From positions 1-41,475 of the IMG/VR virus record IMGVR_UViG_3300030104_001428: a stretch of 41,475 nucleotides of DNA; one strand, written 5' to 3'. The stretch is from a virus. Of the stretch, positions 31,260-38,057 are shown in pieces. How positions within the stretch are numbered: position 1 is the first letter of the stretch; each line of letters begins with the position of its first letter. The position numbers were made by a program, and so were the translations under genes. The notes under the pieces were generated by a model. The model saw only the letters and a list, made by a program, of their open reading frames with translations, searched no databases and had not been told where the DNA came from.

Positions 31260-31580
31260 TTACGGTTTTCTAGACATGTAGGCGGTAGCGCCGAAGTACA
31301 ACCCTATAATCGAAGCTTGTGAAAGGAAGAGCATATCACTCAGTGAAGACAAAGTTGCGAGGCGTTCTTCTGGGACAAAAGGTAATAGCGGTAACAATGA
31401 ATATAAAACCATTGAAGACATTGCCACCCAAGCTATACGCCTTTGTGAGTCTTGCTTCTCTTCTCGTAGGTCCAATTCCAGCATTTGCGTTGCTCGCTCA
31501 AGCTCCTGATCGTCCACGGTCCCGTCTTTATTGATATCGTATTTTGCCCAAACAGAATTTTCTTGTAGTTTCTTAGGCAT
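31260..31580 (-). CDS. EF-hand membrane protein (holin-like), 106 aa
   Basis: The N-terminus contains one complete EF-hand loop (DINKDGTVDDQE, residues 15-26, with D1, N3, D5, T7, D9 and E12 liganding positions). Residues 47-64 (AWVAMSSMVLYSLLPLLPFV) and 78-102 (LSDMLFLSQASIIGLYFGAT) are two hydrophobic segments. It lies in the lysis cluster next to spanins and other membrane genes, so a holin or holin regulator sensitive to calcium is one hypothesis. The EF-hand loop is seen directly; function is inferred. Confidence 0.78.
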   Translation of the reverse strand: MPKKLQENSVWAKYDINKDGTVDDQELERATQMLELDLREEKQDSQRRIAWVAMSSMVLYSLLPLLPFVPEERLATLSSLSDMLFLSQASIIGLYFGATAYMSRKP

Positions 31581-31680
31581 TTTTTTTCAGCCGTTGTTGC
31601 CGATAAAACGTCATGTACTCGTCCCATCGCACAAATTGTTTTTTTTCGTGCAGGTAAAATAAACCTTTGTAAATGCTCAT
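31573..31680 (-). CDS. Small protein, 35 aa
   Basis: It reads MSIYKGLFYLHEKKQFVRWD, then EYMTFYRQQRLKKNA. It overlaps the start of the EF-hand gene by 8 nt and begins 2 nt downstream of the secreted-protein gene at 31683. Both linkages support a real, coupled gene, though the ribosome-binding site is weak (GGGA). Aromatic and basic; function unknown. Confidence 0.5.
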   Translation of the reverse strand: MSIYKGLFYLHEKKQFVRWDEYMTFYRQQRLKKNA

Positions 31681-31682
31681 AA

Positions 31683-31910
31683 TCAATCCCAAAACTTTTG
31701 GTTTCTACCCGCCATTACAGGTCTGCAATAAGCCGTTATGTTGTGTTGCTTAATTCCGCCTCGGCAACGGCTATCTCTGCAATTATGTTCTATCCAGTAT
31801 GCAAATTGTTGACAGCGATGTATATCTCTAAATAACATTTGGTCTGCACCCTCAACGACATTGCCCTCAACAACCGTTATGAGCATAAAAGCTAGGATTG
31901 CGCCTTTCAT
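31683..31910 (-). CDS. Secreted cysteine-containing protein, 75 aa
   Basis: Residues 1-14 are a short signal-peptide-like segment (KGAILAFMLITVVEG). The mature part has four cysteines (RCQQF, HNCRDSRCR, AYCRP), likely forming disulfides in the periplasm. I remember similar short proteins with FRDI and ITAYC motifs from marine phages. It lies in the lysis region; a periplasmic lysis or superinfection-exclusion role is possible but unproven. Confidence 0.68.
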   Translation of the reverse strand: MKGAILAFMLITVVEGNVVEGADQMLFRDIHRCQQFAYWIEHNCRDSRCRGGIKQHNITAYCRPVMAGRNQKFWD

Positions 31911-31913
31911 CTG

Positions 31914-32096
31914 TCATAAGAATTTAGTAGCAAGTATGCTAATAGCGATAAATGGATAAACGCCCCATATAAGCATCTCTAAACGCTTAAACTTTGCCGA
32001 ACCCTCATCAAGACGTTTTTCGATATGTTCATATCTTACAGCGCATTCTCTTTGGTGTGCCTTTATCTCACTCAAAGCCTCTTGCGCTTCATCCAT
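31914..32096 (-). CDS. XhlA-like small membrane protein, 60 aa
   Basis: A charged helix (QRECAVRYEHIEKRLDEGSA) precedes one C-terminal hydrophobic segment (MLIWGVYPFIAISILATKFL), the layout of XhlA-type holin partners. It is coupled to the 68-aa gene by TGATG (32098-32094). It is a candidate holin or antiholin component. Confidence 0.65.
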   Translation of the reverse strand: MDEAQEALSEIKAHQRECAVRYEHIEKRLDEGSAKFKRLEMLIWGVYPFIAISILATKFL

Positions 32097-32302
32097 CAGT
32101 CGGACCTTTTAACAAACTTGATTGGGTTTGTAGTAGTGCCTTCTTTGGCCTTGCCAATATTAAGCGCGATTGTTTCAAGCACAGGGTATATGTACTTACC
32201 CATAAACTCGTTGTCTCTAGGCGTAGGTGTAGCCGCACAGATCGCACTACTCACCGTTACAAAAAGACTTGCGTATATGAGCAGGTCTGCAATTAAATCC
32301 AT
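32096..32302 (-). CDS. Small membrane protein, holin candidate, 68 aa
   Basis: It starts with one hydrophobic segment (LIADLLIYASLFVTVSSAIC) followed by AATPTPRDNEFMGKYIYPVL, ETIALNIGKAKEG and a basic end. I recall short proteins with ATPTPxD and ALNIGKAK motifs in marine phages, annotated variously. The single segment plus location in the lysis cluster makes it a holin candidate. Function unproven. Confidence 0.62.
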   Translation of the reverse strand: MDLIADLLIYASLFVTVSSAICAATPTPRDNEFMGKYIYPVLETIALNIGKAKEGTTTNPIKFVKRSD

Positions 32303-32319
32303 TACTAATCCTTTAAGTT

Positions 32320-32535
32320 TTATTCAGAAGAAGCTTCAATTTTTGGCTCTTCATTTGCAATATTAGCCACATTACCCTCTGCTGGGGCTTGCTCTTTTAA
32401 CTCAGCATGGAATCGCTCGCGCATTGCTCCAATTACGGCTAATTGATCTCCAGCAAAAAGACCTTGTTTTGCTGCTCCATCAATCAAAGTAATAACATTC
32501 GCTAGATCGTGGGTTTGTATATGTTTAGTTTCCAT
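32320..32535 (-). CDS. Hypothetical protein, 71 aa
   Basis: The N-terminal half is helical (ANVITLIDGAAKQGLFAGDQ) and the C-terminal tail acidic (NEEPKIEASSE). Strong ribosome-binding site (AAGGAGAAATAA). It lies between a small membrane gene and the 91-aa gene. No family recognised. Confidence 0.7.
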   Translation of the reverse strand: METKHIQTHDLANVITLIDGAAKQGLFAGDQLAVIGAMRERFHAELKEQAPAEGNVANIANEEPKIEASSE

Positions 32536-32548
32536 TTATTTCTCCTTG

Positions 32549-32824
32549 TTAAAGGCTCTCAGCCTCGTCACGTTCTTTGCGTGTTTTATAATCATCTCTG
32601 CCAGTTATCAAGGTTACAAAGTCTGCTTGATTTGATGGGATGGAATCTGTGAAGCTATTGTCGTTCATAAGCTTCGTAGTCCACTCAGACTGCATACGTT
32701 TCCAGCAGTTGTTTTGCTTACCTGCTACAGCGTCCTTAATCCAATCTTCTATGGATAACAAGTCGTTCAACATGATTTTTTGCATCGTGTCGTTTACCGT
32801 TATTTCTACTTTTAAATCTGCCAT
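32549..32824 (-). CDS. Hypothetical protein, 91 aa
   Basis: A soluble helical protein (TMQKIMLNDLLSIEDWIKDA, NCWKRMQSEWTTKLMND). Strong ribosome-binding site (AAAGGAGATAAAAC). It is placed between tail fibre and lysis genes; possibly a fibre-assembly chaperone by position, which is only inference. Confidence 0.68.
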   Translation of the reverse strand: MADLKVEITVNDTMQKIMLNDLLSIEDWIKDAVAGKQNNCWKRMQSEWTTKLMNDNSFTDSIPSNQADFVTLITGRDDYKTRKERDEAESL

Positions 32825-32861
32825 GTTTTATCTCCTTTAAGATAGGTTATTTCGCCTGTGG

Positions 32862-34733
32862 TTATGCTACTAAGTAGCCTGAAAAGTTACTTTGAGCGGA
32901 TACTGGAATATCCATTTGTGCGGTTCCTTCAAACTGTCCTATATCAACTAGTGCAGTGTCAGAAGCATCCATGTCTGCAAGCACAGATAGTGAAAATGAG
33001 TCTCTTACTCGATCTGCCGAATAATTAGGCTCAAAAATAAAAGTGTAATCACGATTTGAAGTACGAATTTCAACTCTGATATAAGTTGCTTCAGCATCTG
33101 AATCATTTACATAAACGATTGTGTTAAGCTGATACCTACCTGCTACTGGCGCAGTAAATGTAGAAGCACTTGCATTATAATCTGCATTATTGTCAAAAAT
33201 TTCAGTGGTAAATCCTACTGTGTTTCTACTAGCATTAGTTGCAATATTAAGAGTTTGTGTCCCTACTTGAGCAGAAAATGCTGGCTGCTTTGGCATGGTA
33301 ACGTGGCCGTTAGAATCTAATCTTACAGACTCACTGTTGCCTCCTGAATTTAAAACTAAATCGGCTTCCGAACGAAAAATGAAATCTGACACCGCCGCCC
33401 CAGAGAGCAGAGATGAGCCAGTACCGATATAGGCTCTAACCGTGCCTTGAGGATGAAAGCTAATATACCCACTCGTACTTCCAGTACCTGAATTGGTGTG
33501 AAACTCTGCGATTCCTGAATGCGCGTCACCTGTTTTAAATTGCGTTATACCTGAATTTTGGATACGCAGCCTTTCTGTTGCTGCTTCCGCTCCATCAGTC
33601 GTAGTACTAAATACAAGTCTTCCGGGCATATCATTAGTACCCGGAGTTCCATCCACAAACGCTTGTATTGAAGCACCTACTGGAGCAAGATCACCACCGT
33701 CTGCTCCTGCAAACATTATCTGACCAAGAATGTCATTAGCCTGAACTACGGTGGTTGCAGCTACAGAAGTACCCCTGCTTTTAGATAAAATTAAATAAGG
33801 GCCACCAGTATCATTTGAATTTCTTGTTGCGCTAATAGAGCTAGAAGCAGAACCAGTACCATGAACTTGCACCGTTGGTGCTACACCAGCTTGGCTTACA
33901 CTAGCACTATGATTGACTAGTATTTTGCCATCTCCATTTACATGAAACGCATTTCCACCGCCTGTTCTTTGATTATCTATCCTGAAAGCTACGTCTGATG
34001 ATGTACTACCAGCAACCAAATAAAGACCAAAGTTTCTATCGTCTGTCGCTTCTTGGTTTCTAAGAAAAGCTACATAATCATTGTCTATTGCACCGTCAGC
34101 ACCATCTACCGTAAGCTTTTTAGGTAGGGTGACTTTTTGATCTTCATCAACACTTATAGCTGGAGTTGTGCCTACCGTACTGCCTAATCCAATTACTAGG
34201 TCATCAGCAGAATCATCCAACCCAATATAAAAATCCTGTGCGTTCCCATCAAAAACCAACGAAGTATCTTCTGCTGCACCATTTCCAATTCTAAAATTAG
34301 TACCAACGCTTAAATTGTCAAAAGCCTCAGTGACAGCAGCACCGCTCCCTGCGCCATCAAGATACACGGCTTTTACAAAACCATTAGGGATTGTTATTTC
34401 TGCGCCAGAACCTTGTTTAATGATGATGTTTTGTGAGCCTGAAGTTGCGTTCTCAATAAGGTGAACTCGAGTCATGGTGTTTGGCCCGATTGTAATCGTA
34501 CAAGCCGAATCAAGAGTTCCGGTGTACTTAATGTACATAGCTCTGCCGGGGTCAGTTGAGCCATCAGCTACTGTTGTAGCATGAGTGTCAGCATTAGTTG
34601 TTATGCCTTCTGTCGCATAACCTAGAGCCTCACCGATCAGCTCTAAATTTGTATTTGTCTCAGTTCCCCACGTTCCACTGGATTCTCCAGTGCCGATCTC
34701 TTTGAGGCGTAGGTCATTAACGTACGTTGCCAT
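32862..34733 (-). CDS. Tail fibre protein with C1q-like C-terminal domain
   Basis: The N-terminus (MATYVNDLRLKEIGTGESSG) is a common start of marine phage fibre proteins by memory. Long beta-rich repeats follow (DSADDLVIGLGSTVGTTPAI, NGDGKILVNHSASVSQAGVA). The last about 140 residues (PAFSAQVGTQTLNIATNASR, FTAPVAGRYQLNTIVYVND) match a C1q/TNF-like jelly-roll trimer tip. It has its own extended -10 promoter at 34754-34762 and a strong ribosome-binding site. It binds the host surface; the receptor is unknown. Confidence 0.85.
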   Translation of the reverse strand: MATYVNDLRLKEIGTGESSGTWGTETNTNLELIGEALGYATEGITTNADTHATTVADGSTDPGRAMYIKYTGTLDSACTITIGPNTMTRVHLIENATSGSQNIIIKQGSGAEITIPNGFVKAVYLDGAGSGAAVTEAFDNLSVGTNFRIGNGAAEDTSLVFDGNAQDFYIGLDDSADDLVIGLGSTVGTTPAISVDEDQKVTLPKKLTVDGADGAIDNDYVAFLRNQEATDDRNFGLYLVAGSTSSDVAFRIDNQRTGGGNAFHVNGDGKILVNHSASVSQAGVAPTVQVHGTGSASSSISATRNSNDTGGPYLILSKSRGTSVAATTVVQANDILGQIMFAGADGGDLAPVGASIQAFVDGTPGTNDMPGRLVFSTTTDGAEAATERLRIQNSGITQFKTGDAHSGIAEFHTNSGTGSTSGYISFHPQGTVRAYIGTGSSLLSGAAVSDFIFRSEADLVLNSGGNSESVRLDSNGHVTMPKQPAFSAQVGTQTLNIATNASRNTVGFTTEIFDNNADYNASASTFTAPVAGRYQLNTIVYVNDSDAEATYIRVEIRTSNRDYTFIFEPNYSADRVRDSFSLSVLADMDASDTALVDIGQFEGTAQMDIPVSAQSNFSGYLVA

Positions 34734-34753
34734 GTTATAAATCTCCTTTATGC

Positions 34754-34762
34754 ATTATAGCA
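34754..34762 (-). promoter_or_regulatory. Extended -10 promoter for the tail fibre gene
   Basis: On the minus strand TGCTATAAT is a perfect extended -10. The start would fall near 34747, giving a leader of about 14 nt that contains AGGAG. A TTGACT lies only 5 nt upstream, too close to be its -35, so the extended -10 probably suffices. Confidence 0.62.
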
Positions 34763-34770
34763 AAAGTCAA

Positions 34771-35352
34771 TTAAGCCGCATCTCGGCCTGCCTCTATTTC
34801 TTCATAGTTTGGCGTTTGACTGGTACTCACCGCACTATAACTTGCAGTTTGACTGTCGTCTATTGTAGCGTAATTAGCCGTCTGGGCTGTATCTATTTCT
34901 CCGTAGATCAGGAATGTGCCGATAGAGAAAGTTGAAACGACTCCTGTCGGGCTTACATTAGCTTTTCCAGAGGTAGTCACGCTGCCCAGACCAGAAGTAA
35001 TCGACTGGCCAGTAACCTCGACTACTTCGTTTTCATGAATAATGACCGAGCCTAATGCGCTGGTTATTCCTAACCCAGTCAGCGTTACATTTGCCTTCGC
35101 AGATACCGTGGGAGCGCCTAGGCCACTAGTAATGCCTAATCCAGTAAGTGTGACATTTGCATCAGCTGTAGTGGTTACAGAGCCTAGCCCAGAGGTAATG
35201 GCCAGCCCAGTAAGGGTGACATTTGCATCTGCCGTAACCGAAAGAGAGCCAAGCCCAGAGGTAATGGCCTGACCCGTAGGCTCAACGGGTAAAGCAGTAC
35301 CCCAAGCGCCTTCGTTCCATGTGCCTCGGCCCCAACCGTTGATATTAGCCAT
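34771..35352 (-). CDS. Repeat protein of tail region, 193 aa
   Basis: It starts MANINGWGRGTWNEGAWGTA. Five to six copies of a repeat of about 24 residues follow, e.g. LTGLAITSGLGSVTTTADAN. The end has three copies of an 11-residue repeat (DTAQTANYATI, DDSQTASYSAV, STSQTPNYEEI). I recall both kinds from tail-associated proteins of marine phages. Coupled to the 46-aa gene by TGATG (35354-35350). Confidence 0.72.
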   Translation of the reverse strand: MANINGWGRGTWNEGAWGTALPVEPTGQAITSGLGSLSVTADANVTLTGLAITSGLGSVTTTADANVTLTGLGITSGLGAPTVSAKANVTLTGLGITSALGSVIIHENEVVEVTGQSITSGLGSVTTSGKANVSPTGVVSTFSIGTFLIYGEIDTAQTANYATIDDSQTASYSAVSTSQTPNYEEIEAGRDAA

Positions 35353-35492
35353 CAGCTAAGATCCGACTTCGCGCTTTCTAGATTTGTTTTGATCCCGGTC
35401 AATTCTTCGCGCACAGGGCTAGTGATAAAATCGAGCAAAAGGATTGCATCGATCTTTTCTATCTGTGCCTGTATGTTGTCTTTTATGGTCAT
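35352..35492 (-). CDS. Small helical protein, 46 aa
   Basis: It reads MTIKDNIQAQIEKIDAILLL, then DFITSPVREELTGIKTNLES, then AKSDLS, likely a coiled coil. Its stop overlaps the start of the repeat gene. A -10-like TATAAT at 35512-35507 lies just upstream. Function unknown; it is too short for most gene callers. Confidence 0.65.
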   Translation of the reverse strand: MTIKDNIQAQIEKIDAILLLDFITSPVREELTGIKTNLESAKSDLS

Positions 35493-35506
35493 AATCTAGT
35501 CGTAGC

Positions 35507-35512
35507 ATTATA
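35507..35512 (-). promoter_or_regulatory. Candidate -10 box for the tail-repeat unit
   Basis: On the minus strand TATAAT is followed by GC, as at the tail fibre promoter (TATAATGC in both). It is about 15 nt upstream of the 46-aa gene start, so the leader would be very short. No good -35 box was found. Confidence 0.42.
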
Positions 35513-35527
35513 ACCAATAAAAAACAA

Positions 35528-36325
35528 CTAGGAAGCGACTCCCTGAAACTTGCGAGCTATAATCTTTTGCACTTTTGTGGGGGTGAAGTTCTCAAAACCT
35601 GCGTGGGTGTTTGCTACCTGCTTGGCAATACGCCTAGCACCCAGACCGCGCTGCCTGCACTTTTCAATCGTCCTCAACACGGCCTGCTCTTCAGGAATCT
35701 CGACTAGCTTCTTACGAGTCTTCATTCGATTGCCTTGTGGCAGGCGCTCTTCCTTGAAGCAAAACCCAAAGGGTGCGGAGCCGCCAATCGAGTATCCGCG
35801 TTGCGCCCAAGCAATCTTGCCCTCAGCAAACTTCTTCTTGGTGTTCTCAAACTCCATCTCAGCGACAGCAGATAGAACCATCAGCATGATCTGGTTCACC
35901 AACGAGTTCATGTCGTATTTAGACTCCAGACCTTTTGCGGCCATCTCTTTGGGATAGACCACTGGCATGTCATTAAACTGCTCACACAGATAAAGTGTCA
36001 CTCCGCTTTCTTCGAGATGCGGTATCGTTTGCAGCAGATCGTTACAACTACGCGAGAGTCTATCGATGCGAGTCGCAACGACAATGTCATACTCATCGAT
36101 AACATCCGTCATCGCCCTGCACTGTTCACGTTCCATGATCGGAACGGTTCCAGATACACCCGCATCTACAAACCACTCGCTGATATCCCGGTTGAATTTT
36201 TCTCGCACAAACTCAGAGATCAACTCTTGCTGGGTATCGATTGAGATCCCGTTCTCAGCCTGCTCAGTAGTTGATACTCGGCAGTAGCCGTAGATGTTGC
36301 GGATCTGTTTTTTAGGATTGCTCAC
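35528..36325 (-). CDS. Serine recombinase (resolvase family), 265 aa
   Basis: The catalytic N-terminal domain has YGYCRVSTTEQ (nucleophile S18, with R16) and the ATRIDRLSRS segment. A Recombinase-type DNA-binding region follows (EEQAVLRTIEKCRQRGLGAR, RIAKQVANTHAGFENFTPTK). At 265 residues it lies between small resolvases/invertases (about 185) and large integrases (450 or more), with no zinc ribbon or coiled coil. Start is GTG at 36325, overlapping the stop of the 76-aa gene. It is the last gene of the leftward early operon driven by P4. No att or inversion sites were seen by eye. Confidence 0.88.
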   Translation of the reverse strand: MSNPKKQIRNIYGYCRVSTTEQAENGISIDTQQELISEFVREKFNRDISEWFVDAGVSGTVPIMEREQCRAMTDVIDEYDIVVATRIDRLSRSCNDLLQTIPHLEESGVTLYLCEQFNDMPVVYPKEMAAKGLESKYDMNSLVNQIMLMVLSAVAEMEFENTKKKFAEGKIAWAQRGYSIGGSAPFGFCFKEERLPQGNRMKTRKKLVEIPEEQAVLRTIEKCRQRGLGARRIAKQVANTHAGFENFTPTKVQKIIARKFQGVAS

Positions 36326-36552
36326 TTCGCACCTCCTACGAATCCATACTTGGTTAGGTCTTCATGCAGTCGCTGCCAGTTTATATCAAGCGGTCCGCTT
36401 CCGTCCGAGTAATCGCCCATGAGCAGCTGGCCATCCTTGAGCAGCTGCACTGAACGATAGTTCTTAGGCGCACCATCAAGCTGGATATCAATATCATGCT
36501 TGAGGCAGGTACGGCGCACGCGATTGTAAAAACGCTTTTTGTCGGTGACCAT
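36322..36552 (-). CDS. Hypothetical protein, 76 aa
   Basis: It is small and soluble (KKRFYNRVRRTCLKHDIDIQ, RSVQLLKDGQLLMGDYSDGS). No known motif. It is in the P4 leftward operon, coupled to the recombinase by a 4-nt overlap. Function unknown. Confidence 0.72.
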   Translation of the reverse strand: MVTDKKRFYNRVRRTCLKHDIDIQLDGAPKNYRSVQLLKDGQLLMGDYSDGSGPLDINWQRLHEDLTKYGFVGGAK

Positions 36553-36556
36553 CTAA

Positions 36557-36856
36557 TCAAAACCTCCCTATAGTTTGTTCATAACTTTCGATAACTTCTT
36601 CTTTGATCTTCAGAAACAATGGCTTCGACTGATCAAGAATCTTATGGCTTTTCGGACTGCTGATTCTGAAGTCCGTTTGATCTTCATTGAAGTTAAAAAG
36701 ATAAAATCTATTTTTACCCTCTTCCTCAATCGCCCTTCCGTAAACACGCCCTGTCTTAACAAGCTGGTCAACAATTTCTTGAGCGCCTTTTAGCTCTTTT
36801 CCATAACCAAATACTGTTGGGCGAGTTGATGGGCGCTCAGTAAATTTGACTTTCAT
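36557..36856 (-). CDS. Hypothetical protein, 99 aa
   Basis: A soluble alpha/beta protein (GAQEIVDQLVKTGRVYGRAI, NRFYLFNFNEDQTDFRISS). Coupled to the upstream gene by TAATG (36858-36854). No family recognised. Confidence 0.72.
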   Translation of the reverse strand: MKVKFTERPSTRPTVFGYGKELKGAQEIVDQLVKTGRVYGRAIEEEGKNRFYLFNFNEDQTDFRISSPKSHKILDQSKPLFLKIKEEVIESYEQTIGRF

Positions 36857-37230
36857 TAAGCTGCTCCGTAGTGAAATGCTTTTTCTTCATCGTCCATCAT
36901 CAAATAATTTGCGTGTACTTCGTTTTTCTGAAAAGCGACAGAGCCATAAATGTAACGATCAAATCTCCAGCAATCTTGATCCCACTCTCTATCTGTTTTG
37001 TTAATCTTGTTAGCGAACGCCTCAGCTTTTTTGTAATCGTCTAAACAAAAACCATAATGATGTCTGAAGACTTTGCCGTCCTCAGTCTTGGCAATGATGC
37101 TGTAAAAAGTTTTGTCTGCAACTGGATCATACTCCTGACGATCTCCGTACTCTCTGGCGTGATAATCTTCCTCTGTCGCGTGACACTCTTTACCTACCGC
37201 TGCCTCAACTATGTTTCCTTCTATTCTCAC
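36856..37230 (-). CDS. First gene of leftward early operon, 124 aa
   Basis: It starts with GTG at 37230 (MRIEGNIVEAAVGKECHATE), has aromatic and histidine segments (GKVFRHHYGFCLDDYKKAEA, EWDQDCWRFDRYIYGSVAFQ) and no recognisable motif. It follows the shared ACCGGAGAT leader and promoter P4, and heads the operon ending in the serine recombinase. Function unknown. Confidence 0.75.
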   Translation of the reverse strand: MRIEGNIVEAAVGKECHATEEDYHAREYGDRQEYDPVADKTFYSIIAKTEDGKVFRHHYGFCLDDYKKAEAFANKINKTDREWDQDCWRFDRYIYGSVAFQKNEVHANYLMMDDEEKAFHYGAA

Positions 37231-37239
37231 TTTTCAATC

Positions 37240-37310
37240 TCCGGTTTCGTTAATCAATATGACCATTATGCACATTCCGTGTCGGTGTGCAACTATATGT
37301 ATACATTTAT
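37240..37310 (-). promoter_or_regulatory. Early-type promoter P4 for the leftward operon
   Basis: On the minus strand: TTGCAC (37292-37287), GACACGG (37283-37277), CATAAT (37270-37265), then ACCGGAGAT. The spacing is 16 nt. A palindrome ATGTATACAT (37297-37306) is shared with the divergent promoter P5. GCACA and TGTGC also flank the GACACGG core as an inverted repeat. Confidence 0.75.
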
Positions 37311-37326
37311 TTGAATATACAGAAAG

Positions 37327-37380
37327 TTGCATTTGGACACGGGGTGTGGTAAGCTGTCCTCATATTCAACAACCGGAGAT
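37327..37380 (+). promoter_or_regulatory. Early-type promoter P5 for the rightward operon
   Basis: Reading right: TTGCAT (37327-37332), GACACGG (37336-37342), TAAGCT (37350-37355, weak -10, spacing 17), then ACCGGAGAT. It is divergent from P4, sharing about 35 nt between them. Confidence 0.75.
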
Positions 37381-37386
37381 ATGAAT

Positions 37387-37812
37387 ATGCAGGTAAGTAA
37401 AGAGTCAATGAGCTGGTACGAAAAGACCAACGACTTGTTGACTGCTAACAACATAGCAGTTCGATTTGCTGAGTTCGCTCATGAGGAACCAGTGATTGAT
37501 TTCAAGATCGCTCAACAAATTCTTAAACGCTGCTGGAAAAAGTATGCAGGGTTCAAGCTTGGTTCGCACGTTAAGATCAAACAAACCTCTGGCAACAGAT
37601 ACACTTGGATTCGCCATGGAGAAATATCGATCAACACCCACAAGGACTGGGGTGAATTCATTCACGATCTTTCTCATCTTATACAAACTCGATCACGGCC
37701 TCTCAAAAAATACAAAAGAGGTCGCGCATATCATTGTCCTGAACATGCAATCCTTGAATACAAGATTGCAAAGGAAGTTCTTGAATTTGTCAGCAAAAAG
37801 GAGGCTGCATGA
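37387..37812 (+). CDS. Putative HxxxH metalloprotein, 141 aa
   Basis: GEFIHDLSHLIQTRSRP has H93 and H97 in a helix-like HxxxH setting, followed by HCPEHAILEYKIAKEVLEF (H116, H120, E124), which could supply further metal ligands. I remember similar HDxSH proteins in marine phages. The ATG at 37387 is 8 nt from GGAG; an ATG at 37381 is too close to it. First gene of the rightward early operon. A metalloprotease-like role is inferred from the motif only. Confidence 0.72.
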   Translation: MQVSKESMSWYEKTNDLLTANNIAVRFAEFAHEEPVIDFKIAQQILKRCWKKYAGFKLGSHVKIKQTSGNRYTWIRHGEISINTHKDWGEFIHDLSHLIQTRSRPLKKYKRGRAYHCPEHAILEYKIAKEVLEFVSKKEAA

Positions 37813-38057
37813 AACTACCTAACAAAATCACACAAGGTTGGCTTGACAAGAATGGCTACGAGCTTGGGACCATGTATCGCAACTATGGCGGCTGGCGTCT
37901 TGTGGTTCTGCTCAAGCGCGGGCGCAAGTGGGCCAGTTTGGTAGAGCAGGGACCAACCAACGAATCCAACAAACGGTTCAAGATTAAGATGTCTGAGCTA
38001 GACAATAACTTTCAGCCGCTAAAGATTGTGCGCGGCAAAACAAGGTGGGCAGCATGA
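37809..38057 (+). CDS. Hypothetical early protein, 82 aa
   Basis: A small basic protein (GWRLVVLLKRGRKWASLVEQ, FKIKMSELDNNFQPLKIVRG). Overlaps its upstream neighbour by 4 nt and downstream neighbour by ATGA. No family recognised; early operon. Confidence 0.72.
   Translation: MKLPNKITQGWLDKNGYELGTMYRNYGGWRLVVLLKRGRKWASLVEQGPTNESNKRFKIKMSELDNNFQPLKIVRGKTRWAA

Noticed and set aside
32862-35492. Tail fibre inversion switch for the serine recombinase
   Set aside because: I could not find inverted repeats flanking the fibre or repeat gene; left as an open question, not a claim.
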